Source of the DNA: Bremia lactucae
Lineage: Eukaryota; Oomycota; Peronosporomycetes; Peronosporales; Peronosporaceae
Assembly (NCBI RefSeq): GCF_004359215.1
Contig: NC_090611.1
Coordinates: forward strand, 4,684,841 to 4,748,840
Length of the DNA stretch: 64,000 bases
Reading direction: 5' to 3'
The notes beneath the pieces are model-generated. The model made no database searches. It worked only from the letters and a program-made list of their open reading frames with translations, and was not told where the DNA came from. Shown here piece by piece: positions 1-11,640 of the stretch (positions are counted from its first letter, which is position 1; every line of letters starts with the position of its first letter). A program made the translations under genes and the position numbers.

Positions 1-922
1 GCGAGGCCACTTCGCTAGTCTCAAATGGACTAGCAGAAGCAGCGTAGTGGGAAGAAACAGGGGGTACAGTACCACCCATGATTTCTTTCACACGCAAACG
101 GGCGAAATTAATTCGCTGCGACCGCTGTTTCATCACATCGGAATGTGGTTGAATGCGGCGCAGAAATTCCGCCTCGTATTGGTCGGGCGTTTCATTTAAA
201 CGCAACACGACGGGGATCGGGAAAATACGCCCAAGCGATTTTCCATGAGCCCTCCATGATTGAAAGACGCCATAATAATTATGTGCGTCTACAAGAGCGC
301 GCTCTAGGAGCGACGCTCTTGGCCCGTCTAAACGAGGCCATTTAGATGGAGGGGGCATCTTTGGAATGCCACCCGTCACATAGCCACGTTCTAAACGACT
401 GGCTTGTGACACCGACTGAGCACGTTCACGTGTCGTCGGCGGAGCTTTAGGCTCCGAATCCTCTATGTCAGAACCATTATGAAGTATGGTCTGAGCATAA
501 GGCGTTGTGGTAATACCCAACGGAGAAGCAGCTGCGCTTTTACGGGCAGCGCTCTCATTACCTGTCGATGGGACAGCTATCGTAAACGATGCTGTCTCCA
601 TTTTGTGAGCCATGAGAGACGTTTAGATGGGCAATAATGCCGCATCATCACTCCTCATGAGCTCGTTGTCCGCATCACTACTATGAGGTGACGGCAACGG
701 TGTCGACTCATTGTAGTCGACAATGAGCGACGGATCAACATCCTCACTGTTAAAGTGGGATGGATCCTTTAGCCCTGTTAACGCGACAGCCGCAGTGGCT
801 GTCTGCGTTCCGACTAAGGCATTAGACGCGGCCGGCGAATAAACGCGGCGCGTGCGCTTAGTGCGAGGTTGAGTGGGCGTCTTCGCAGACGATTCACCAA
901 CGTGGCCCCTTTTAGGTGGCAT
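1..922 (-). pseudogene. Antisense reading frame of the gypsy tail, first copy
   Basis: On the minus strand a 99-residue frame (922-623) opens with MPPKRGHVGESSAKTPTQ and has a basic run PRTKRTRR that could be a nuclear localisation signal. A TAA at about 623-625 ends it. The same frame continues after the stop with MAHKMETASF and is then lost in short pieces. The second copy at 6767-8249 has the same stop, so the stop predates the divergence of the two copies. I recognise no domain. Whether it is expressed cannot be told; a structural antisense frame of the element is my favoured reading. Confidence 0.5.
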
Positions 923-1054
923 CTTGGGCGCCGTGTATAGAAATACGTGCGCTAGAGTGATCGAGTGAACTAGCGGCGCGTAAAGCTGATCGCAGTTCCT
1001 CTCTCCTCCCTGACGAATTTAAAAATGTAAATTCGTTCTTAAAGAGGGGGGTGG
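1..1054 (+). mobile_element. 3' end of an upstream Ty3/gypsy copy
   Basis: This stretch is nearly the same as 7327-8381, the 3' part of the gypsy element that follows. It ends in the same purine run (about 1042-1051) directly before the LTR at 1055. It is therefore the tail of a second copy that shares this LTR with the next element. Its sense strand holds no credible gene; its minus strand carries the antisense frame listed separately. The rest of this copy lies outside the window. Confidence 0.75.
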
Positions 1055-1583
1055 TGTAACGAGCTAAAGTTGCCCCTATGATACACAGTCCCCGTTAAGT
1101 ACCTTTGGTGTACTTAAGGGGATGGTCGATTACTAAATAATAGCAATTAGACACAACACTCGGGTGTGGTGCACATTTGTGACCAACCCTTGTGGATGTG
1201 ATGCACATGGGTGCATTCACATTGATGACGGCTAGCGTCATCCGTTACGCGAGGTATCTATAAAGATACGCTCGCAATACATATTAAATGATATCTATAG
1301 AGATAACATTTTTGATTGGTAAAAATAGGTATTTTTATTTTTAATGCGATTAAATACAAATCAATCTGAAAACTACTTTCTACTTAGTAAGTGCGCACGA
1401 GGAGCCGGATTACCGCTCTCGTGACGACACTTAAACTAAGGCACTTAGTTCGTTGGGTGAGGTCGCTTAAGCGCCCACCAACATCCTCACTGCACGTGAG
1501 AGAAGACGGTCAAACCGCTTTCTCGCTGTGCTAGGGTGTGTGCCTAAGTAGAGCGTGGCCGCATTACGACGTTCCCACCTACA
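1055..1583 (+). repeat. LTR (5') of gypsy element 1
   Basis: The repeat starts TGTAACGAGC and ends CCTACA, so it has TG...CA ends. It matches 8382-8937 over nearly its whole length and the partial copy at 63540. It contains palindromes such as GATGACG-GCTAG-CGTCATC. Compared with 8382-8937 it lacks one extra hairpin unit of roughly 25-30 bp. Confidence 0.85.
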
Positions 1584-1585
1584 TT

Positions 1586-1603
1586 TGGTAGCACTTGTAA
1601 TCG
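1586..1603 (+). other. Putative tRNA primer-binding site
   Basis: TGGTAGCACTTGTAATCG starts two bases after the LTR end. TGG complements the CCA end of a tRNA, which is the usual position and form of an LTR-retrotransposon primer-binding site. The gypsy element at 28236 has a related string (TTAGCACTTAGTAGTC) after its 5' LTR. The tRNA itself was not identified. Confidence 0.55.
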
Positions 1604-1801
1604 TTCCCACGACCCGCATCCCTGCGTGTGTACGTGAGGATGAGCCTCAATATTGATTGGGCTCATTTCTTCCACCTTTCCAAACTTCATAGGGAGGTGG
1701 CAGGGCTTATGGCGCAGAGACTTGGTGAACAAGCCCTGACAAGTCTCATGGGCAATTCTCCTGAGCAACATGTTGCTCAGTTGGAGTAGTTTGACGCATT
1801 C

Positions 1802-2645
1802 GTGCTCGGACAGCGGAGAGCCGCGTCCGAGGCACAGAGCCATGCTGCGGCGGAGTGCGTCACTCAGACTCAGGATGAGCTAAGGCGTGAGCAGGCTCGG
1901 AGCGAGGCTCTCAACAGGACTGTTGAAATACTCTCCACCGGGCCTATTCGGATGGACTGCCCAAGTTCGATGGAACTGCAGCGCCCACGATTGTTCACTG
2001 GCTTTTAGCCGTGGAGCGATGCGGTTTCGCGCAGCTCATCGAGGACGACAGCCAGATGGTGTCGTACGCCATGTCGCATCTGCGCGGTAATTCCTTAGAG
2101 TGGGCTTACTCGGCGATTATGGCGGACAGAAAGGCGTTCCCTGCATGAGCGATGTTTAAGAAAAAAAATTGCGCCAGCCGCCGAACAACGAAGTGTTGCT
2201 TCAGGCGCGCTTCTTTGGAGTGCGACAGGCGAAGCGATCTCTACAAGAGTATGGGCAAGAGATGCGCTCGCTGTCGGCGTCCATTACCGTAGGTCCGATT
2301 CCGGAGCACATTAAGGAGCCCACGCATATGAACGGACTACGGCATGGCCATTGCGACAGGTCCTTTTCAGAAAGGTACCGTCAACGATATAAGAGGCAAT
2401 TCAAATTGCATTAGTTGAGGAGCAATCCTACAACATTGCCTCGGCGACAGCTTGGTATTAAGCCGTCGGCCGAGAAGTCAGATGCCACTCCCATGAAGTT
2501 GGACAATCCAGACGTTGTCTGCTTTAAATGCGGCAAGCGCGGCCATATGATGGCTAGCTGCTATGCCAGGGTCCTTGCTGGAGCAAAGATGCCCAGAAAG
2601 AGGACTCCCTTTCCAAAGGGCGATGGCAAGAACCAGCGAGCGTGA
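1802..2645 (+). pseudogene. Gypsy element 1 gag remnant
   Basis: Three overlapping frames cover the region. The first (from 1802) has a helical stretch, the second a capsid-like segment around WLLAVERCGFAQ and SHLRGNSLEWAY (read in a shifted frame near 1990-2110), and the third (2415-2645) ends with a zinc knuckle CFKCGKRGHMMASC, which fits CX2CX4HX4C. Gag binds and packages element RNA. Frameshifts near 2000 and 2150 and a stop at about 2412 make it nonfunctional. Confidence 0.7.
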
Positions 2646-2853
2646 CGCATGAGTTCTGCATCGACCACTGAGGGATCGGGAATTGCAGGTGCGCAGTAGG
2701 GGCGGGATGCCCTACTGACGGTGACTCTGAAGCTACCCCTAAGTTCAGAGTTGTCGTTCACATGGGTAGCATAGTCCCTGAGGTCTCGAAATTTTTTTTT
2801 TTCGGACCTCAACCCTGCTGGTCTATAGCGCTCATGTAAGAGGCTATGACCAG

Positions 2854-5800
2854 GTGATGACCCTCCTAGTGGATTCGGGTGCATCACAAAATTTTGTGAA
2901 ACTCGCGGCTCTAAGAAAGAGACCGGCGATGTTTGAGTCGCTTTGCCAGGATGGCAAGCGAGAAGAGGCGACCGTTCGTTTAGCTAACGGCGCGCTCGTT
3001 AAGTCTGAGGGAGTTCAGGTTGAAACTCGCCTTCAGCTTTAGTGACTTCTCTTGTAAAGAGAAGCTCACTGTGCTAGGAATGGAGAGTTCGTATTACCTC
3101 ATCCTAGGATGCCATGGTTGGCAAACACCAACAATAGATAGACTGGCGTACACGAACAGTTGCGAGCTCTACGCAGGACACAGGAGAGGAGACGTATGCA
3201 ACTGGGGTCGTGTCGAACACAGTTGTGGGTGCGCTGACGAGATGTCAAACGTCACCAATTCCTACCCAGCTCGTGGAGACTAAGGTAGTGAAAATGGCAA
3301 TGACAATTAGTCATATGTCTCATAGTCCTGCACAGAGCTGAGAGCTTGTGGTAGTAGACAGCGAGCTGACAGGAAGTCATGCGTCGCATAACCGGCACAG
3401 TGCCTAGAGCCTGGTGCGGCTGTGAAGGGTGCGTTAGCCAGGAGAGCAACGGCACCCGCTTCCCAGAAAGAGGTCGTGGTGACTCGAAGAACAAATACCC
3501 GACAGATTAAAACGATCAGAGGCACGTCTAAACGTGTGACCTTTGGATCAGCTCCTAATAAAGAGGATGGGCCTTCGAACGAGGTATTCGAGGCCGCCAA
3601 AGACGAAATTGCGGAAGCATCCTCAGTTGGGGTGCTCCGGCAAGTCTTAAAATCTACCGAGAGATAATTAATCTACCGGAGATGTCGTGTGATCTGTTCC
3701 TTGCCGAATTAAATGAAGGAAGATCCACGAAATATTCACACCAGTTCCAGAAGAGAACTTGGTGGACTGTTGCTCGTCGTCCACAATGGACGAGAGCGTC
3801 CTAGAATCGGACAAAAAGAAACAGCTCGCTGGTCAAGGATGGAATGCCTTGAGAGACAGTTTGTTCTTTGAGCTTGTGTGAAAACATTGCTATGTGTTCC
3901 CAGAAGAAGTGCCGAGCAGCCTACCAGCAGATAGGGGCATCGGGCACGAGATAGACCTCGAACCTGGCACCAAGTATTGTGTGACCAGGCAATGGCCGTT
4001 GCCGAAAGAACAAGTCGATTATATCGATGAGCTCTTTGACAAGCGAGCCAAGGCGGGACATGTGCGTGAGAGCAAATCACCTCACTGCAGCCCGACCTTT
4101 TGTTTGCGTAAAGCCACAGGCGGACGGCGCGTGGTTCATGCTTACAATAAGCTGAACACGGCGACCATACCGGCTCAAACGCCAATCCCACGGAAAGATG
4201 TTTTGTTGAACTCCACGGGTAAGGAAACTACAGTTTCCGTGTTGGATTTGTAGGATGGTATCAGGTACTCATGAGAAAGTCCGATGTAGCAAAAACAGCT
4301 GTAAGCATACAAAGCGGTATGCTCTGGGAGTGGCTTGTGATAACCCAAGGGTTGAAAAACGCACCGGCGACATTCAACCGGGTGGTGGCTTACGTGATGC
4401 GTCAGCACCGTGCCTACGCGCCCCATTACTTTGACAATGTATTCGTGCATAGTACGACCGAGGACGGGCTGAGCGCAATGGAGTCGCACAAGCGTCATTT
4501 AGACGCTGTGTTGCAGACTCCGAAGGACGCCCAATTATACGTCAACTTGCAAAAGTGCGTCATAGGGGTCATTAAGATACCAGTGCTGGGCTGCATCGTA
4601 GGTACACATGGTGCACGAACAGACCCAGACAGGGTGAATCGGTAAAGGAATGGCCAATAGCACGACATGTTAAGGATTTGCGCCAATATCTACGGCTCGC
4701 TTATTACTTGCATAAATATAGCAAGAATTTTGCTGACAAACTAAACCATTATCTGACCTCCTTAATAAGGACGCAGAATGGGTTTGATTAATACAATGAG
4801 ATGATGCGTTCACATCAGAGAAGCAATCTCTTGTAGAGGCACCGGTCTTGGCATTGCCAGACGCGGATAAACCCTTTAGCGTCGTCTGTGATGCAAGTAA
4901 TTTTGCAATCGGCAGCGCGCTCATGCAGAAGGATGACGACGGCGTTGACCGCGTCATCTGTTATCAGTCCCGGCTTTTAAAAGCCGCTGAACTGAATTAG
5001 TCCGTGCATGACAAAGAGCTACTTTAAAAAAAGTTTGCTCTTGTCAAATTTCGTGTGCAACTATTGGGCACCGAAGCATTTGTGGTTTATACGGATCACG
5101 CATCACTGCGGACCGCAATAAACTCACCGCACCTCTCGCCTAGAATGGTAAGATGGCTTAGATTCTTTTCTGTTAATCTCAAAATTGAATACAAGCCGAA
5201 TAAGTCGAATGACTTGGCTGACGCTTTATCGCGCAGACCAGACTTGGAGGTAAGACCTTAGAAAAGCGTCTGTTTAGTACTGAAGCACAATTTCAGCCGT
5301 CAATGTTGGCAGCAATAAAAGCATACCAAGTGACGAGCTCATTAGCCTCTGAAATAAAAGAGAGCTACAGTCAGGACGACCATTGTCGCATGCTGTTGGA
5401 TCACTTTGGTGGACAAAAGGTAACCCTTCCGTCGCACCTGAAAGCTAAGCTAAATCGCTTAAGCTACAGCGATGGCCTGTTATGGCATCAGCTGTCACCT
5501 TGTGATCCCTTGAGAATCTATGTGCCTCATGACACAGATGTCAAGCTGATGATCCTTCACGAGCTCCATGATGCTTCATTCAATGAGCATCAAGGCCGTG
5601 AACAGACATTCTTACGAGTGTCACAGAATTTTGGTGGCCAACTATATTCCCAGTGTCAGCGCACCAAGCCTGCACCGTCCAGCAGTGCATCACTAAAGCC
5701 GCTACCAATTCCAACAAACTGTTGGAAGTCAGTAAGCCTGGACTTCATGTTTAGCATGCCGCCCAATCATAAGGGTCGGATGGGGCTCGTCGTCATTGTA

Positions 5801-6770
5801 GACAGACTGAGCAAAATAATGCATTTCGCACCATGTAAAACATCGATCACAGGCAAGGAGGCAGCTGCCCGAGTCCATAGTATTGGACCGGGATCCACGT
5901 TTTACGCCAGAATTTTGGCGACATGTGTTCGAGCTGCTAGGTAACAAGCTCCACATGTCGACCGCAGATTAACCCTAGACCGAGAGCCAAACAGAACGTG
6001 CCAATCGGGTCGTGGCGGATGTCTTACGCACTTTAGCAACCCCCAAAGAGTGAAGCAAGCAATTGCCCTTTGTGGAATTCGCTATAATAACAATATCCAC
6101 GCCAGTACGGGTGAGACACCGTTTTATATTAACGGACTGCGCCATCCTCGGACGCCATCCTCGGACGCCAGTCTCGTTTGTACGCAGCCCGAGTCTTAGT
6201 GGGGGAGTGCCCCTCACTATGCTCGGTGCGAAAGAGGGATATAGTTTCGTCAATATGACGATGACCCGCGAGGGTATCATCTTCACGACAGAACTTGCCC
6301 TAGTAACCCTGTCAATTTTGCAGTGGTCATTAAAACTACGTCTTATGACCGACCTCTTGGCGGTATCATAGGCGAGTTTGATGCTAAAAGCGTGAACGAA
6401 GCTCAACGCTTTGTGGATGAGCGATTAGCCATCACACGAAAAGTCCGTGACACGATGGCAAGCGCACAGGACAAGCAAAAAGAATATGCGGACCGAAAGG
6501 GTCGCAAAAATAATGAACGCTTTAGAGTGGGTGAAAAAACGTACTATTAAGTACTGCTACCCTACCTTAAAATGCAATTACTGTACTACCTGGAGATACT
6601 ACGAAGTTGCTGCCGCGTTTCATTGGGCCCTTTACGGTGGTAGAAGAGGTTGGAGACCTAAATTATAGGCTCACTCTTCCCCCGTACATGCAGACGCACC
6701 CCGTATCTTACGTGGGTCGTCTGAAACGGTGTGTACACCCAAATGAGGTCACATATTCCTGTCCGTCTAA
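2854..6770 (+). pseudogene. Gypsy element 1 pol remnant (PR-RT-RH-INT)
   Basis: Pieces in order: aspartic protease with LLVDSGASQNFV (about 2860); RT with RESKSPHCSPTFCLRKATGG (about 4065-4130) and the catalytic box YFDN (about 4428); RNase H with VCDASNFAIGSALMQ (about 4885) and YTDHASLRTAINSPHLS (about 5090); an integrase core around WKSVSLDFMFSMP (about 5724); and a GPY/F-like end FIGPFTVVEE...YVGRLK (about 6616-6730). The second Asp of the usual YxDD is Asn, and VLDL is followed by a stop at 4250, so the enzyme is dead. At least six frame breaks are visible. Confidence 0.8.
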
Positions 6771-8249
6771 GCAGACCGATGGTGACGCCGACTGTAATTC
6801 GATCGTCGTTCGGGTGAGGGCGGCAGAGAAGGCGAAAAACTGTCAGCCGACCGACTCCTCCCACCACGAACAGGACTCGGAGGGCGAGAAACATCACGCG
6901 AGTAACGCGGATCCCTCAGCATTATCCGCTCAAAAAGGTCCAAGCGAGTCTTCAGGCGTTCATAAACCTGACGAGCCTTCGCTCGGACATCACAAAGATC
7001 CGAGGTCAGACGCGAGACTTGACCCACGATATCGGCAATACGTCGTTCAGCAGCGCTAAACGCCTGTGATTGAACGGACAAAGGTAAGGCAGCCGCGAGT
7101 AGGTGGGCGAGATCGCCACTCCTATCGGGCGCCGCATGCACTAATGGATGCGGGTGGTTATCAACGCTTTCTTGTTGTAAGGTTGCTTGCCCACCGCTCC
7201 GTGAGACAAAGGTATCAGATCCTCGTCGATGGAAAGGTTACCCGAAGAGTTTTGACTCTTGGGAACCGATCGATATCCTACGTATTGATGTGCCCGGCAT
7301 GGTGGCTGCCTATGAAAAGTAGCACCAGCTGAGGCCTCTTCGCTAGTCTCATAAAGACTAGCAGAAGCAGCATTGTAAGAAGAAACAGGGGGTACAGTAC
7401 CGCCCATGATTTTTTTCACACGCAAGCGGGCGAAATTAATTCGCTGCGACCGCTGTTTCATCGCATCGGAATGCAGATGAATGCGGCGCAATAATTCTGC
7501 TTTGTACTGGTCGGGCGTTATATTTGATCGCAACACGACCGGGATCGGGAAAATACGCCCAAGCGATTTTCCTGAGCCGTCCGTGACTTAAAGACGTCAT
7601 AATAATTATGTGCGTCTACAAGAGCGCGCTCTAGGAGCGACGCTCTTGGCCCGTCTAAACGAGGCCATTTAGATGGAGGGGGCATCTTTGGAATGCCACC
7701 CGTCACATAGCCGCGTTCTAAACGACTGGCTTGTGACACCGACTGAACACGTTCACGTGTCGTCGGCGGAGCTTTAGGCTCCGAATCCTCTATGTCAGAA
7801 CCATTATGAAGTATGGTCTGAGCATAAGGCGTTGTGGTAATACCCAACGGAGAAGCAGCTGCGCCTTTACGGGCAGCGCTCTCATTACCTGTCGATGGGA
7901 CAGCTATCGTAAACGATGCTGTCTCCATTTTGTGAGCCATGAGAGACGTTTAGATGGGCAATAATGCCGCATCATCACTCCTCATGAGCTCGTTATCCGC
8001 ATCACTACAATGAGGTGACGGCAACGGTGTCGACTCATCGTAGTCGACAATGAGCGACGGATCAACATCCTCACTATTAAAGTAGGATGGATCCTTCAGC
8101 CCTGTTAACGCGACAGCCGCAGTGGCTGTCTGCGTTCCGACTAAGGCATTAGACGCGGCCGGCGAATTAACGCGGCGCGTGCGCTTAGTGCGAGGTTGTG
8201 TGGGCGTCTTCGCAGACGATTCACCAACGTGGCCCCTTTTAGGTGGCAT
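6767..8249 (-). pseudogene. Antisense reading frames of gypsy element 1
   Basis: Read on the minus strand, four frames follow one another: 8249-7950 (MPPKRGHVGESSAKTPTQ, basic run PRTKRTRR), 7940-7518 (same frame after one TAA), 7536-7141 (contains ITPDQYKAELLRRIHLHS and QRSQRINFARLRVKK), and 7141-6767. The last looks like a coiled coil (AAERRIADIVGQVSRL) with an Arg/Ser/Pro-rich tail (SPVRGGRSRSADSF). The 3' piece overlaps the end of pol. These frames are longer than those left in gag-pol. A similar order is seen in the element at 13060-17766. Function is unknown; no known family was recognised. Confidence 0.5.
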
Positions 8250-8367
8250 CTTGGGCGCCGTGTATAGAAATATGTGCGCTAGAGTGATCGAGTGAACTAG
8301 CGGCGCGTAAAGCTGATCGCAGTTCCTCTCTCCTCCCTGACGAATTTAAAAATGTAAATTCGTTCTT

Positions 8368-8381
8368 AAAGAGGGGGGTGG
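8368..8381 (+). other. Polypurine tract
   Basis: AAAGAGGGGGGTGG lies immediately before the 3' LTR, the standard place for plus-strand DNA priming. An identical tract precedes the LTR at 1055. Confidence 0.75.
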
Positions 8382-8937
8382 TGTAACGAGCTAAAGTTGC
8401 CCCTATGATACACAGTCCCCGTTAAGTACCTTTGGTGTACTTAAGGGGATGGTCGATTACTAAATAATAGTAATTAGACCCAACACTCGGGTGTGGTGCA
8501 CATTTGTGACCAACCCTTGTGGATGTGATGCACATGGGTGCATTCACATTAGGAGGGATGACGCCCAGCGTCATCCATGATGACGGCTAGCGTCATCAGT
8601 TACGCGAGGTATCTATAAAGATACGCTCGCAATACATATTAAATGATATCTATAGAAATAACATTTTAATTGGTAAAAATAGGTATTTGTATTTAATTTT
8701 ATTAAATATAAATCAGTCTGAAAACTACTTCCTACTTGGTAAGTGCGCACGAGGAGACGGATTACCGCTTCCGTGACGACACTTTACCAGAGTTCTTAGT
8801 GTGTTGGGTGAGGTCGCTTGCGCGCCCACCACAACTACCTCACTGCACGCAAGAGAAGCAGGTTTAACCGCTTCCTCGCTGTGCGAGGGTGTGTGCAATA
8901 AGTAGAGCGTGGCCGCATTACGACGTGCCCGCCTACA
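8382..8937 (+). repeat. LTR (3') of gypsy element 1
   Basis: It begins TGTAACGAGC and ends CCTACA. Relative to the LTR at 1055 it has an additional hairpin (8556-8576, GGATGACGC-CCA-GCGTCATCC) next to the shared one (about 8579-8597). The partial LTR at 63540 has the first hairpin but not the second, so the three copies differ in hairpin content. Confidence 0.85.
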
Positions 8938-9100
8938 CCAAGCGTCTTAACACTCGGCCGTAAGCAGTTCACACCTCTCGCAAAAAATGGCGAGATGGTC
9001 GTCTTTCTTCGCGAAGTATAACTTCTCCGTAGACTGTGTGCTTGAGGCAAAACAAAGCGCAGTGGTGCAATTCGAGAATTGAATTTATCGTCGTGCAGGG
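8938..9100 (+). pseudogene. Gypsy RNase H fragment
   Basis: Directly after the LTR the sequence resembles the RNase H region of other elements here (compare 13976-14040 and 35583-35680), with TCGCAAAAAATGGCGAGATGG at about 8979-8999 corresponding to a coding segment like SQRMARW. The fragment has no open frame and no LTR of its own, so it is a small remnant. Confidence 0.6.
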
Positions 9101-9183
9101 TGACCCCGCTCACCATCCAAGCACGCGATCCGAGAGACAAGAGCGATTATTTACAACAGTATGTTGCTGAACTGGTGCGGCTT

Positions 9184-9495
9184 GGTCTTACGAGACATAA
9201 CAACCAGAGTCGTTAAACGTCACCACCACTTCCTGTCCGCAAAGATCCCGGCGTCTCTGATTTTTAAATTACAATCGACTACACTCAGGTGAAAAGCTTA
9301 GTGATATGGCACTGGTGTGGCGAATCACTGGGCGAATATGGTCTTACGAGACATAACAACCAGAGTCGTTAAACGTCACCACCCCTTCCTGTCCGCAAAG
9401 ATCCCGGCGTCTCTGATTTTCAAATTACAATCGACTACACTCGGGTGAAAAGCTTAGTGATATGGCACTGGTGTGGCAAATCACTGGGCGAATAT
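9184..9495. repeat. 156-bp tandem duplication
   Basis: GGTCTTACGAGACATAACAA occurs at 9184 and again at 9340. The two 156-bp units differ at only a few positions (for example CACCACCACTT against CACCACCCCTT). No gene is seen in them. Confidence 0.9.
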
Positions 9496-9724
9496 GGCAT
9501 CCGACACGAACCTGCAACGTTTTATTTGTGCGATCGATTGGCTGCGAAAATTTGTGATCGATTACTTGCGTGTTGCCAATCCCCTATATGACAAGCGAAA
9601 TGTTATACTTGGAGGGACATAATTCAAGAAGCGCACAACATCGGGTGTGTCAGATACATAGAAGAGGCGACTCGTTGCGCTTACAATCAATTTTTGAATA
9701 CAACTGCACAATCTGCTCAACTAC

Positions 9725-9845
9725 AACACCCGTCTGCAACAACTTGAATGTGAATTATCACGGATGCATCAGACGTGGAATGGGGCGCGTAGGCGCGGTG
9801 CTGAGGCATGACGTGAGCCACCACTCGGTTGAATGTCACTGATGC
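9725..9845 (-). pseudogene. Gypsy reverse transcriptase fragment, reversed
   Basis: On the minus strand this reads like the RT of gypsy element 1 (TFNRVVAHVMPQHRAYAPH, compare 4371-4425), in the opposite direction to its neighbours. It lacks the catalytic box and is a short rearranged piece. Confidence 0.6.
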
Positions 9846-10169
9846 GTTTTTCAAACATTGGAGTGAAGTAGTTACTGCAACATAAGTGCTTGACTAAGAT
9901 CGCTCCACACCAGTTGCTGATCAGCACCATGAGCTTCTCGCATGTCTCGGTGGCCTTTTTTGTGGCGCGCAATTGCAATGTACAGTGACTGAAAAGGAAA
10001 ATTATCCGTTATACGCGCCTGCGTGCAACTCGAGTACTTACTCCCACGTCACAGAGGGTTTGCGGTTTCCAACATTTGCAGAAATTACGAAGGTATAGCA
10101 AGCCGCGCAAAACAGACCAGCTCCTATGACAATGACGGCACTGATCTCCACGTCAATGGCAGGATCTAA

Positions 10170-11330
10170 ATCTTGGTTTCTGCAGAACAATTGCACCTGC
10201 GTAGTTTCCTTGTCGCCCATTGTGGCGTCCGTAGTTCTCACGGCGAGCATATGATGCTCAATCTTTTGCGTCGCGAATTTGACATTACCAACCTACAGCA
10301 ACGAATACAATTAGTTTTCCGCGGGTGTCTACTTTGCCAACACGTCAAAAGCTCAAAATTATTTCACGCGGTTGGACGACCGACGGCGTTGCAACGGAGT
10401 ACAACGAGGGACTCCTGACTGACTACCTATACCTTGGAGACAGTATTTTTAGTGCTAAGTATTGCCTCGTGCTAAAGGATGCTTTCACATATGTTTGCAA
10501 ACTTGTTCTGGTGGATACAGCCAGCGCTCGTGTCGCGGCAGGTGCACCTCTTGCTTGGAATGCGCGCTTTTTAGCTCCCTTTTAAACTTTGCTATCTGAT
10601 AATGGCACGCACTTTCAAATTCAAGTGTTTGATCAAATGCTCGAGGCGCTTGGCACTACCTATCGACGGTAGCATGTCTACGCTCGATGATTAAAAGGAG
10701 GAGCAGAGCGAGCAAATCGCGACGTGTTGCAAATCGCTCAAGTAGTGCTGCTTGAAGCTCAACTTGACGTTCGCAATTGGGACATTTTTCTTTGGGTCAT
10801 CATCCAAGATTGTATCAACTCGATGGGTAACAGATACCCAACCAAAGTATTCACTGGACTCGTTCCACAGTCGATCGTGAATTTGGCAACTCTGCGTACA
10901 AATGACAGTGATGACGCGGTAATAACACTCAACACTAACACAACGATACATCATCTTGATAAACTACGAGCTAAATTACGGGCTATGAATTGAGTTGCCT
11001 CGGAAAAGGCGTCAGCGCAAGGAGCAAGCGTTAGCGACGCGTCGACTGGCCAACTTCGAAGTCGGGATATATGTTCTGTGGTCAAGGATCGATCCAAGAC
11101 TCTTAGCGGCGAAGTTGACTGTTCCTTAGGTTAGACCATTCGTTATTGCTGATATAAAGGAGCACAGCTTTCAGTATTCGAAACATTCGGACTGGTTCGA
11201 CACACGATGTGCACGGAAGTCACGGATGAGCTGCACCAGCATATCGCAAATCCAGGTCTTGCGCTTGGCGTTTGAAGTATATGTGGGTTAAAATTTAACC
11301 TGTTAATTCGGGCATGAGAGCTCAAGGTCA
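10170..11330 (+). pseudogene. Integrase remnant of a second gypsy lineage
   Basis: A zinc-finger-like start (HCGVRSSHGE, then CLLCQHVKSSK at about 10330) is followed by a core with LVLKDAFTYVCKLVLVD (about 10465-10515), then LSDNGTHFQ (about 10592) and GAERANRDVLQIAQ (about 10700), which fits the D,D35E integrase layout. A C-terminal module around VGIYVLWSRIDPRL (about 11062) follows. The frames are broken and the sequence differs clearly from gypsy element 1, so it comes from another lineage. Confidence 0.65.
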
Positions 11331-11640
11331 ACTGGATGAGTCTGCAAGACGCGGAATCATCTTGGGAACCGCTTGTATCAATGGAAGCAGATGTTTTAGT
11401 ACTTGTCGATAAATATTTGAATGACCATGTTACAAAGACAGCAGTAAATTCACTATCGTCTGGGGTGCAAGTGATTGGCGAGACAAGATGACGCTCTTTA
11501 AAAAAAGGATATGTAACGGTTCGGACCTAGCGCGACATCTTTAGCTGCTGGTAGTTGCGGGTGCGCGCCTCATAGCGTGCCCCTTGAGCGCAACCTTTGG
11601 GTAATAGTAGCTTCGTATCCTCGCTACAAACTGCGGTGGC

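Larger units (their letters stand above)
1055..8937 (+). mobile_element. Ty3/gypsy LTR retrotransposon 1, degenerate
   Basis: The element has 5' LTR, primer-binding site, gag with a CCHC knuckle, protease, reverse transcriptase, RNase H and integrase, then an antisense reading region, a polypurine tract and the 3' LTR. The order protease-RT-RNase H-integrase is that of Ty3/gypsy. All sense frames are broken by stops and frameshifts. No target-site duplication is expected, since the 5' LTR is shared with the tail of another copy, which suggests unequal recombination or a tandem array. Confidence 0.85.
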
